Below, one piece after another: positions 35,162 to 47,100 of a stretch of 64,000 nucleotides of DNA. The stretch covers positions 11,318,429 through 11,382,428 of the forward strand of contig JAGGNK010006892.1 of assembly GCA_017590115.1 (NCBI GenBank), written 5' to 3'. Every line of letters begins with the position of its first letter. The stretch's first letter is position 1. Below the pieces are notes generated by a model, which searched no databases, was not told where the DNA came from, and worked only from the letters and a program-made list of their open reading frames with translations. This DNA comes from Montifringilla adamsi. Taxonomy: Eukaryota > Chordata > Aves > Passeriformes > Passeridae. The position numbers and the translations under genes were made by a program.

Positions 35162-38100
35162 GTACCGTAGTGTCCGCCGCGTGCCGGCGTGCGAGCGGGG
35201 ATGCTGAGCACAGAGTCAGCCCAGGCTTGGTGGCCGTAAAGACTGGTGTCAGATTTGGGAGATATCTCCTTCCTGCGAATATCTGTGCGGGTCTGTGTGT
35301 CTACTGTAAGCTGCTGGCGGCTGCCATGGTTTAACCCCAGTGAGTGGCAGATAAGTACCACTCACTGTCCTCCCACCTCGCCGTGGGGAGAAGAATCGGA
35401 GAGAAAAGAACGCCGTGGACTAAGAGTAGTTTAATAAATGAAACGAAATAAAACATAATAATAGCTAGCTACTAACGCGCTAATTATAATGTTAATAACT
35501 GTAATGAAAAGGGTCGAGAGAGGGGGATAAAACCCAAGGGAGACAAGAGATGCACAGCGCAGTTATTCACCACCCACTGACTGATGCCCACCCAGCCCGT
35601 CCCCCAGCAGCGATCGGTGCCTCCCGACCAACTCCCCCCAGTTCATGCACTGAGCTCTGTGCTACGGAATATCCCTCTGGCCAGCTCGGGTCAGCCGGCC
35701 TGGCCGTGCTCCCTCCCAGCTTCTTGTGCCCTCCTCACTGGCAGAGCATGAAGCACTCAAAAGTGCTTGACTTTGGGTAGTTACTGCTCAGCAACAACCA
35801 CTGCATGGTATCAGTGTGATATTAACATTATTCTCATACTAAACCCAAAATACAGCACTGTCAGAAAATTAACTCTATCCTTGCTGAAACAAGAACACTG
35901 TCCCCAGAGTCCACGAAGACCATACGGTCAGCTGACGTTACATTTATTAGCGGATTGTTCCCATGCTGGTGAAGTTTTAGTGTGCTGTGTATTGTCTCTA
36001 TGTGAGTGGCCTGGGGCATGGAGTGGGATGTATGATTTCTTCCCGGGCATGGCTGCATGCAGATGTCCCAAAGGATTGCATGGACAATGTATGTGCAGGG
36101 AATGGGACCCAGTGTATGGCACGTTGGCTGATATTTGACAAATCCAAGGTGCGTGTTTTTCCAAAGCATGCATTTTTCCAATTGATTTGTCCAGCTGTGA
36201 GGAAATCCGAGGTTCATTATGTGAAATGTCCTGCCTTGAGTCTTGTGTTCAGCAAGCGACTCTTTGGATTGCTAGCACGGGGTGTGATGTGCACTCAGTG
36301 TCTCCATGGAGGGAAGGTGTGTACAGGCAAGGTGTGGGTTTTGACAATGGGACCTGTTGTTCTGCAGTGAGACCAGGGGCTTGGTGTCTGTTATGTCAGT
36401 GGCTTCACATGGAAGAAGCATGTAAGGAGTCCTCAGCCTGTGGAGTGTGGACCCGTAATTTACATAACTCCTTGGTTAATCCTCTGTGAAGTCTAGTGCC
36501 TGCTATATTCAGGCAAGAATGAACATATATGTTTACCAGTTTTTGGGGGTGCTGCTGAGCCACTGTCTAAAATATGAAGCAGCTTTCAGCAGCTGTGCAA
36601 GATCAGATGCATATTGGTGCTATTCTCTGTACTTGTTGTCTCAGTGAAGCTATGCCTGTAGGAGTTGGGCTAAACACTTGATAAGAAAGTAAAACTGATA
36701 CTGTCCAATAAAACTGAAAGCTGTTCTTATTACCCTTTGAACAGCTGCTGAATAGAAATAGTACACAAATAGAAAAATAGTACACAAATGTTTGCAGTTG
36801 CACAGGATATGGGATTTCACTTAGCATATCTTTTTGCTATTAATTTATAAAATGCTTAAGAAATTTTCCTGTACTATGAATTCTACTCAGCCACAAATAA
36901 TTTCAGTAATTACTTTATGGCAATTTTTGGAACTTTACCCATAAGTTGGGCTGTGGATGGAACATTAGTCATGCTGCAATTTATGATTTTACTGATGAAC
37001 GAGCATGCCTGTCTCTGTTGTTGAGAAATCTATGAATAATGTATTTACAAACTCAGGAAAACCATACAGAATATTTACAATATATAGAAAAATATTCCCA
37101 AAGGTTTTTAGCATAAAGATACAATTAAAAAAATAGGCTTGATACTTAGTTTCTCTAGGCACAAAACAGAGTTTCTGTTTTGTCCAGAGAAAGTGTTAAG
37201 TGGAGTTTTCAAAATATAGTAAGAGATGCTGATATTTACAGACATTATATGCTGTAGAAAGCTTTATGTATTTGATGTTGGAAGTCAGGTTCCTATGGAC
37301 TCAGAAATAAATATAATAAAAATTTTAATTTTCTGTGCAAATCAAATACTATCAGAATTTTATCGGAGCTCAGAGGGAGTAATATGGTTATTTTATATTT
37401 TTTCTTGATGAAAATTGTTCGTCTAAATGGTATATGTAGTGTAGCAGTTGGTAACGGCTTTCTAAACAAATCTCGTTTTCTTGATTATTGCAGATTGAAG
37501 CTACTGATTCAAAGAATAATGTATTGGTGTTCTTTAAGCTGAGACCTGACATAATTACTGAAGATAATCTTCACAGTAATATTCTTGTGTCATCTATGCT
37601 AGATTCACCAATCAACACCCTTTATCAAGCTGTACGTCAAGTTTTTGCACCAGTATTACTAAAGGTGAGCAATATACTAGTTAATGTTCTGTAGATTTAT
37701 ATTGAGACATTGGAATTCAATAGGATGTTACTCAATTCTGAGCTAAATGTTTTATGTCTTGAAACCAAAATATTTGAGGAGATTAAGCAATTGGTGATAG
37801 TTATAATTCCTAAGTGAAAGAAAGTACTTAAGCTCCTATCAGTAAGGATGAGAGGAAGGTTCTGGTCATACATATGCCTGACTGGAAATGTGGAATACAC
37901 TGGCCATTGGTGGTTAATGTGGAAAAATGGCTCACACACTTTCAGGATGCCTTTATAAACCTGACAACTGACTTTTGATTTTGTGATAAAAATGTTTTTT
38001 ATAGTATTATTTTGAGTTGTTAAATCAAAAGAATGAAGTGCTTTTCCTTGACTTCAGGAAAAAAAAAAAGCTACATTGTCCCATCATGTGGTTGGTACTT

Positions 38101-41100
38101 AGTCTCAATTTTGTATTTTTTAATGATTAGTGGGAAGAAAATGCTAATTGCTCTATCATGTGAATCATAATTTTTGAAATTTTCATTGCAGGATGAGAAG
38201 TGGAGTAAAGCATTTGATCCCAAGCTCCAAAAACTTTTAAGTGAGCTTGAAGCTGGCTTGAGTACTGCTCTCAGAAGATCAGATCCCAGTTACAAAGGAA
38301 CAAAATTTAGTGAAGATGATGTGCGAGGTTTGTTTTTTTATAGTTAATTTTTGAATTCGAGTAAATAATTTATTTACAAGTTGAGAGTTTAGGTTTCCCA
38401 GTGATTGCACAGTGTAAAATATAACTGGTTGTTTTTAGTAGACTGGAATTACTTACGGTCATGCCAGAAGAGCAGAGTTGACTTTTATACTGCATGTAGT
38501 GAGGATCAGAAGTTAAAGGATATTTAACCATATCTATAAGTTTGCTTTAGAAAGTATGTTCTGGTTGAATGTATTTTATAAACATTCTTTCATTTCACAT
38601 ATAAATATTTTCTATTTTATTTGCAGCTATACTTACACCAACAGATGAATTTCAGTTCTGGAGAGAATGTGCTCATCACGGAAATAAAGGATGTAGTAAA
38701 GAGAGAGCTTCATATTTTAGAGACCTATTTGAGGACATTGCAAAAGTATGTTTTATTTTGTGTAATCAGTGAAATATTTCTAGACTTAGTGAGAACCACT
38801 CTTCCTATGAAATCTGTGTCAGTATGTGTACTCTCTTTCCAAGTATATGAATATTTAACTATTCAGTTACTTTTTCTCAGGCAGAATTTTACTTTAAATG
38901 ATATTCATGTAATTTGTAGTGACAGTGGTGGGTGGGAATGCCAACATTTACTTGGGAGTAGATTTGATCATTGAATACTAGGAGCTGCTGTGGAAATGCA
39001 ACTGTATGCTACGGTTTGTGAGCTGGGGATTGACTCACGAGATGAAAAGGACACTGTTAATGCTGTTATGCAACACTTCAGGGACCCTCAAAGCACTTTC
39101 TTGAATAGTGCTTCAGATAGCAATGAATACTTCACACAAATAAACTTACACAAATGCTTGGTTTTTCAAGAGGATTATGACATATTCTGTTATGCAGTAA
39201 ACCTCAGGAAACTACACCACTTGCTAGCTTCAGGAAAGTGTAAATATTTTGACAATACTATTTGCAAAGTAAATGTATTAAGGATTTTTTTCTAGGATTA
39301 TTGCAACTTGGATACCCTCTCGTTATTTGAAGTTGTGGATTTGGTGGAGGCTACCAAGGACACTGTTGATAGTGTGTGGAGACAAACAGAACACGATCCT
39401 TATCCACAGTCTCGCATGCATAATCTCTTGGATGTGATAGGTAAACCTTTATGCAGTCTTTATTAAGTTGAGAAAAGTAAAATGATTCCTTGAGCAGAGA
39501 CCTTCTTCCTTGTAAAGGCACCAATAACAGCCCACAGCATGAAGGTTCTTGCTTCTTGTAATTATGATCCATGAATATTACTTGCCTTCTAGTATGTGGT
39601 AATACAGCCAGTTCTGGTAGATGCCTTCACACATGCAAGGGAAGGTGTTAGATAGTTAGAAGATGGAGTTGGATACCTTTCAGCCTGTGGGCTGGATTTG
39701 TCATCTTTCTGTTTGACTCCCTGTCTTTCTTTCAGAGGAGAAAATTTATGTACATAAACTCCCATTAAAGGTCGGTTCAGTCTGTGTGGAGATGAGAGCA
39801 GGATGTGCAGACAGGTTCTGCTCTCATTCTCTTGACATGAGCCCCATGTTTGGGGACAGGCATAGGACAGTGAGGTTGCCAACTGTGTCTGTGTGTGGGA
39901 GAGGAAGAGTTGTGGGGAGCAGGCAGATACAGCCATTGCTGCTGATAAAGACAGGTGTTTGCGTGTGAAATCCAGAATCCAAATCTGTCAGCTTCACATG
40001 TTGGACCAACTTCTGTTTACCGTGGAGATATTCAAGAGAGTTGTTAAATCTGAAACAAAATAATCAGTTATTGCTGCATTTGTATGGTTTGAAATCAAGA
40101 CAATACACGGTTGTTTTTAAAATGTGATTGGAATGTGATGTAGCTTTAAAGGAATTATTTTAAACAAACATATTTTTATACTTTTTTGCCTTCTAGGTGG
40201 CTCACTAGGTAGATTTGTTCAGAGAAAATTAACAGCTTTGAATTTGTGGGAGGATACTTTTCCCAGTGTTAAAGAAAATATACAGGCTGGCATTTTGATT
40301 TGTGAACAGTGGGTGTCAGCTTGTGAATATCTAACTGGACAACTGTGGCAACATTACACTCTACATCCATGGAAAAATGAGAAATATTTCCCTGAACTGA
40401 TAGCCAAACTTGGACAACGTCTTGATGAGGTAGAGGTTTGAATTATACACTTTAGTTTCATTAGACACAAAATTAAACAGCATTGTTTCAAGTTAAAAAA
40501 GGGAATTAAAATACTTCCATAGTCTTTTCAGAGTTAGATAGTGTTTTATAATGTTTGTCTGAGTCTTTCAAAAGTTTCTTGTAAAAAGGAGAGAGATGTG
40601 TACTTGTAAATATAAATTTTATGTAAAAATGCATTTGTTATATAAAATACTTTCTTTCCCTCATAGGTGCTAACTGTTAGAACACTTCATGAAAAACTTA
40701 TGTTCTTTTTGCCGGCTGGAGAAAAAAATTCTTTACATCTTTCCCATGTGTTTGAACCCTTTGCTGGCCTAAATCCTGTACACTATAATCCTTACACAGA
40801 GGTATAATGCTTATTTTTAATTTATTCACATTCTTTCTGTGTCCTTCTGCTATGTATACAGCCCTAAACTAACACATGAACTCATTATCTCTAGCCATTA
40901 TGGAAAGCAGCAGTCTCTCAGTATGAAAGAATTATTGCACCAGTGGAACAAAAAATAGCAAGCAAATTGAAGAAATTTATTTCAGAAATTCAGGACAGTC
41001 CACAGCAGGTATGGGTAATTCTGTGTTCTGAAAACTTTCCTGAAGGTCAAGTTATTTAATTCCTAAGTAGTCAGTTTAGGGGATACGAGTAAGTACTTAG

Positions 41101-44100
41101 AGCCAAAGACAGCACTACTGGGTGGTATCAACCTGTTTAATTTCTTTCATAAGAAAGTGATAACTTTAAAAAATCTTTATATTCCAGCTTCTTCAAATAT
41201 TTCAGAAGCATAAGGAACTGATAAAGCACCCAAATATAAGCAAAGAGTTGCTTTTTGAGAGGGAAACATTGCTGGCAGCACTTCAAGATTACATCAAAGG
41301 TATTTAATTGCATTAGTTTTTTTGTGAATGCTAGGATCTTTATTTAATTCTAGAATTATGCCAGTTTTCCTAGTACATTTTTATAACTGCATTAATGATC
41401 TAAGGTTGTTCTGTTAGATTTCTGATCTAATGAATCTTTTGCATGTGTTAGATTATGAGACAGACTTTGGAACTCGATGCCATGGTGTTCCTGGTGATGT
41501 TTCTGGACCACTGTCGGGCAAGAACCTTTCTGAAGTTGTCAATAACATTGTATGGGTACAGCAGCTGGAGCTGAAGGTAACAGATTCTGTTACACATGAT
41601 TTTTCATAGAATGTAAAACATGGTATTTGACATTTCTGTGGGGAATTCCACACACAAAAATTGTGGACTTCCCTAGGGTTATATAATCAAGGATCCTTAT
41701 CAGTGGTGCTGCTCGCTAAGTTTAATTTTATTAGCAGACCCAGAATGTAGTCTTTTTTGTAGTAAACTGAACTGCCACTTAAAAAAAAACAAAAAAAAAA
41801 TTTCCAGAATTCATTAGGTAAAAGACGAAAATTCAGTAGGTGTTTTTGTTAAATTTTACCCCCCAGTTTACATTTTAAAATTGTATTTAAGATTCACAGA
41901 TACCCAGATTCTAAAATCCTAATCCTCACTTGTTATTACTAGCCTTTGTAGTATCTTCTTGAAATCAAAGAGTAGTACATTTTGAGCTTGTGCCTGCCAG
42001 AGAATGTGCAGTAAATGTACAACAATTCTGTTTTAATTTATCTTGGTTTTTTAAGTTTGTATTTACACTTTAGTATGAAACTTTAAAATTTTTTGGACAA
42101 CATTGACCAGTGAAAACCAAAATGATTTTTGTGAACATAAGTGCCCTCTACAATAATTCTAGATTTGAATAAGACTAGAAGATACTTATCCCAGAATAAC
42201 TATTAACCTATAAGCTGATGTATGTCAGTTGTATGTCTGCTTTAGGCTGTGCTGAATTTTTTAAATTGAATTTTGCTCTCAAATCTCCACTGATTGTATT
42301 GACTACGATTTTAGTTTGTCCACTTGTAGTGGTGAAATCCTATTGCAAATGCCTTTGAGTATTGTCATGGACCTTATACATACACTGAAGACTCATGGGA
42401 GATCTGTACCTTTACAGAGACTTAATTAAAGACCAAGTGGGATATCCTGGGGTATCTTAATAGGGGTGGATGCCATTGTCGGTGTTGTCAGTGAACAGCT
42501 TATTCAAACCCAACTTACTGTAAAGAGAATTCAGACATCTGGGACACAGTTGAGAATTCACTTTATTTTTTTCCTAATCAGCTTGGATGTTTTGTAATAC
42601 TGACTTTTATTGTAGTGATTTGTCTTTCTGATTGAATACTGGGAAGTTAACCTTCTTTTCTTTGTTATTGTGTTTAAGGTGGATGATTCTATCAAGCTGG
42701 CAGAGGCTCTTCTGTCTGACTTACCTGGATTTCAAACTTTTCATCAAAGTGCAAATGGTTTTCTGGAGCAGTTAAAAGTATATGAGCAAGAACAATTTGA
42801 TGATTGGTCTAGGAATATCCAGTCAGAATTATCAAATCCCAAGTCAGGACTTTGGTAAATACACTCTTGTTTAAATAATGTTTATTAAATAATGAAATGT
42901 GTAGTGTGGTGTAATTCATTAAAGCTTGACAAAGGAAATAAAAAAATACAGGATGGAGAATGCATGGAGAGACAAAATAGAGCAATTTATTAGACTTTCA
43001 TCATCCTGCCAGTCTTGCTTGGTAATGTGGAATATACAGGACAATATTATTAATTACTAATTAACAGCTAATATTGCAGATTAATAACTAATCTTGACGT
43101 TTCTGTTAGCACCTGGAATGAAAGACGTTTGACTTGCTTGTTGTTTTTACTTGTTACCCGTTGTAATCCTGATAGTGATAATGTATAGAGACTAGATGAG
43201 AGTATAGCTGTGATATACAGCTAACACATGTAGAGTAACAAGTTAATTACTATTCACAAGAAATTCTGCAGTCTACATAAGGCAGATGAAAGAAGGGTAA
43301 GCATATAAATTTAAACTTCATGAATTTTTTTCCCCCCGAAATAATATTTCTGTATGGGGTACTAAAATATATTTTAAGAATTTTAGTTGATTAACCACAT
43401 TGCTTCTGTCTTCAGCTCTGAGTGTTGCAAAATTCCTCTGAAAAGAATTTGTTCACAGTTACAGGGGATACAGTTTATACTTAAGCAAAAGCTTTTATTT
43501 TAATGAAAATACTCAAATATATAGTAATATATATAATATATAAAATTTTGTTATTGTGAGATTTTAAAAGATGTGAAGTGGTTAATTAAAAGAACAAGAA
43601 AAGAAGTAGCTCCCTGCAAAGGGCAATGCAATGGATATGGAAACTAGAAAAGAGATGAAGAAAGAAAAAAAGAAAAAAATTAGTAAGGCTGAAGTGTTTA
43701 TGAAAGGATGGTGGTAGAAGCACTGCTAAAGTAGAAAAAAAATTAGAATAAAATCTGAAGATAGGCTGATGTTCTTATTAGCATCTGGCTGAATATATCA
43801 AAATGCTTCATTGATGCAAGTTCTGGTTCTTAGAATTGGTTCCCTCATTATTTTCTCCCCACTTTACAGTGGGGAGACTAGGACTGGTAAAGCACCTGCT
43901 TGAGAGACTGTGATGGATACAGTGTAATCTAGAATACTGTCTAGCTGTGAGTTACATGTTAACTATCATCACAAACCAGAAAAACATTGCAAGCAAAAAT
44001 GATCTGTCTTATCTTCATTGGCTTTAAATTAAAGGAAAGGTTACTGGAATAATTTCTGAGTAAATTAAAATGTTAATGTGCATAGAAAACAAAATAGAAC

Positions 44101-47100
44101 GACATCAAGCTGTTTAGAATAGTTTGTTATATTATGGTAAAACGCACCTAAGAAAGGATTAATATCAAATTCTTTTCAGTAATATGATTGATTTTGGTTC
44201 AGTATCCAAGCTAATAGCCCTGTGATGGAGTTGGATCCCATTTCTGGAGCATTAAACATACTTTACTCAGATCGTTTGGTGACTCTGCTAAGAGAAGTAC
44301 GTCAGCTATCAGCACTTGGGTTTGCTATACCAGCTAAAATACAGCATCTTGCAAAGACTGCACAAAAGTTCTGCAAGCAGGCGGTCATCCTCAAGCAGGT
44401 ACAAGGTTATGCTATAATAACTTCCTGTCCTGACTTCCCTGCTTGAACTTTTCTACAGTGCTACAGACTTTTCTGTCTGTGTGGTTAAGCTTTTCACTGT
44501 GCTTGTCTGTATGAAAGTGACTTCTTTCTTGAACATATTAATGAAGCCCATAAAGGAAAACAAAAGTAAAGATATGCTTTACAATTTCGCAATGTGTGTT
44601 CTTTTGAAATACAGTATTAAAGCCATATGAAGTTACTGTATGAATATGCAAAAATACAACAAGTAATTAGTTGATTACCTGGTTTTAGTTTCAGTTTTTT
44701 ATAATTATGATTAAAGGGAATTCTCATAAAATGTAGCAACTTGTCCTCACCATTGGTAGTTTTCAACTGAAAATATATGAGCAAGTATTTTAATGGAAGT
44801 ATGTGTGGGGTTTTGGGGGTGGGTGGTCTATTTTTTTAGTTGTACTCAATACCACATGTTTTTGTTTGGCTTATATTTCAGTTCAATTTCACATGAGGTA
44901 TCTGGGATACCCCTACAGCTAGGGCAAAGGTGACATGATACTTTTTATTTTTCCTTTTAAATTTAAGATCTACTTTTTTTTACAGGTGGCACATTTCTAT
45001 AATTCTATTGATCAACAAATGATTTGGAGTCAAAAGCCAATGATGTTACAATCTGCTCTAGCATTTGAACAGATAATTAAGGTGAAAGAATTCCCCTATC
45101 TTTTTCTTTTTAATTTCAGTGGTATTTGTGCATATTCTGTGCTGCATTTTCTACATTTATTACATTGTTATTTAAAAAAAGTATTTCTTGATAAACAGGT
45201 GAAGTTGTTAGCAATTATTTGATTTTTATTAATCAAGACCAAATATTTCTGGTTTTGATTTGTGCAGAACAAAGACCAAGAGAGGCATTTAAGGTGTCAT
45301 TTCATCTTCAGATGTCTGCTTATGTTTGTGGAGCAGCAGTCTCAACATCAGTTGATCTATTTCAAATTCTGTTAGGAGTCTGTCATTAATCCTTCTCCAG
45401 TGCACTGATGTAGCTATAATGCTATGCTGTGTCTGTGATTTGCCAGATTGTTTTGTCTCTACTACAGCTAGGGATAGGGAGATCCTCCATTTGTTGTGCT
45501 AGGAATAAAACCATCTTTCTTGTATTATCACTTCTGGATGTTGGCTGGTAGACTCTTTTTGTCATTAAATGTTACAAAGTTTGTGTGTTTTTAAAGCATT
45601 CAAAATCAGGTCCTGGAGGAAAAGCTCAAATAACATGGGATAATCCCAGAGAACTGGAGGCTTATATCCAAAAACTCCAAGGTGCTGCTGAACGGATTTC
45701 CACTGAAAATAGAAAACTAAGAAAATGGCACACAAATTTCATTCAAAAGGTATATTTTCCGATGAAATTGAAGTCATGTCTGTTATAGAAGATCTTAACC
45801 TTTCTTTAATTTACATGATGATGAGTATGTTTATTTTTCCTTAAAATTTTTTTAACAGGTCATATCACTTATGAATATTGATCTACTGCGGCAGCAGCAG
45901 CGTTGGAAAGAGGGGCTTCAGGAGCTCAGAACTGGTTTTGCCAGCCTCGAGTCACAGGCAGGGTTTGATTTTCTTACTGCAAACTGTGAACATTTGACTT
46001 TTCAACAGTAATCAAATTTAAGACTCAAGCATAGCATGATTGAATTAATTCTGATTAAGGAGTTACTAGTTGTCTTAGGAAAACATTTGTGTCCTAGTTA
46101 ATGCCAGATGTGAGATAAAATCACAGATGAGGAGGATGGAGATAATTTTTTTATGTCATACTAGCAATGGGAGAAGAACTTTTGGTCAATGACAGGCATT
46201 AGATGAGGAAATGGGAAGACCTTGGGTAATGTAGGTCAGTTGTGTCTGAGCTATTAATGCAAGGTGAAATGATGAAATTGGTACAGATAATGACTGATCC
46301 ATGCACAGAATAAAACAAATGTATAAAATTTGGAATTAAAATGCATTTCTGCCTGAAATAATGAGAAAAACATATTTTTCTTTATTCACTTATCAACTGA
46401 CAACTTTTAGAGTAGAATCATAGAATCGTTAAGTTTGGAAAAGACCCTTAATGTCATTGAGTAAGATGATAACAATTTTGATTAAAAATATCATATTATC
46501 AAAGTAAGCTATTTTGAGTTATTATTCAAGTCAGTTTAGTTTTTCCTATAGCCTTCAGCAATCAAAGGACTATATTCTTAGGTGGATATGTTGTTCTTAT
46601 CCTTTATAATGCAAAGCAGATTCCTTTCGTTAGTATTTGCTAGTCAAATAAATGCAGTGTCTTTACAGTATTTTACTTGTAATTTTGTTTTCATTCTCTC
46701 AAGATAATATGAAAATTAATCTGCCTTGATTTCTTTTCAGTTTTAATTTGCAGATTTTTATCTTTAAGTCAGTATATTTTATGAGAAGAATCTAGATTTC
46801 CTTTAGTATTGTTTGAAAATTATTTTGGTGTTGCAAAATGTATTTAGATGCAAAATTACCTAAACTGTATTCAGTCACTCTTCAAAAATCTTTGAGTACA
46901 AGTGATAAAACTAAACTGAATGTATATTTTTTTCACATTCCAAAAATTATAAGATGGTACAGTCTTACTGCTGTTGTCATCAAAATATGACATATTTCTT
47001 TAAAAACCCTGTATATAATTGTCTTAAGGCTTAATTAAGACAATTTCAGGTTTTCTTAATCTCTAGAATCTTTCTGTTGGAAGAGCTCCTATAGGCAGCT

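Larger units (their letters stand above)
33140..35200. promoter_or_regulatory. Shared bidirectional CpG-island promoter
   Basis: About 2 kb of very GC-rich, CpG-dense DNA containing the first coding exons of two divergent genes. The DCUN1D5 start codon ends at 33542 and the DYNC2H1 start is at 34961, so the start codons are about 1.4 kb apart. No TATA box is evident at either side, as is usual for housekeeping CpG-island promoters. Visible motifs are an ETS site (33846-33854), GC boxes (for example 33866-33875), a YY1-like site (34760-34770) and an X-box-like palindrome (34773-34786). Long open frames in this island (up to 343 codons) are by-products of high GC content. Confidence 0.85.

Noticed and set aside
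35767..36489. Frames of 100-127 codons in DYNC2H1 intron 1
   Set aside because: The first overlaps the LTR end, the others have no homology I recognise, and the protein continues from exon 1 to exon 2 without them.
45963..45964. GT six bases after the exon 15 end as the true donor
   Set aside because: It would add GCAGG and put exon 16 in a frame that reaches TGA within about ten codons, against the conserved GFKSSDM continuation.
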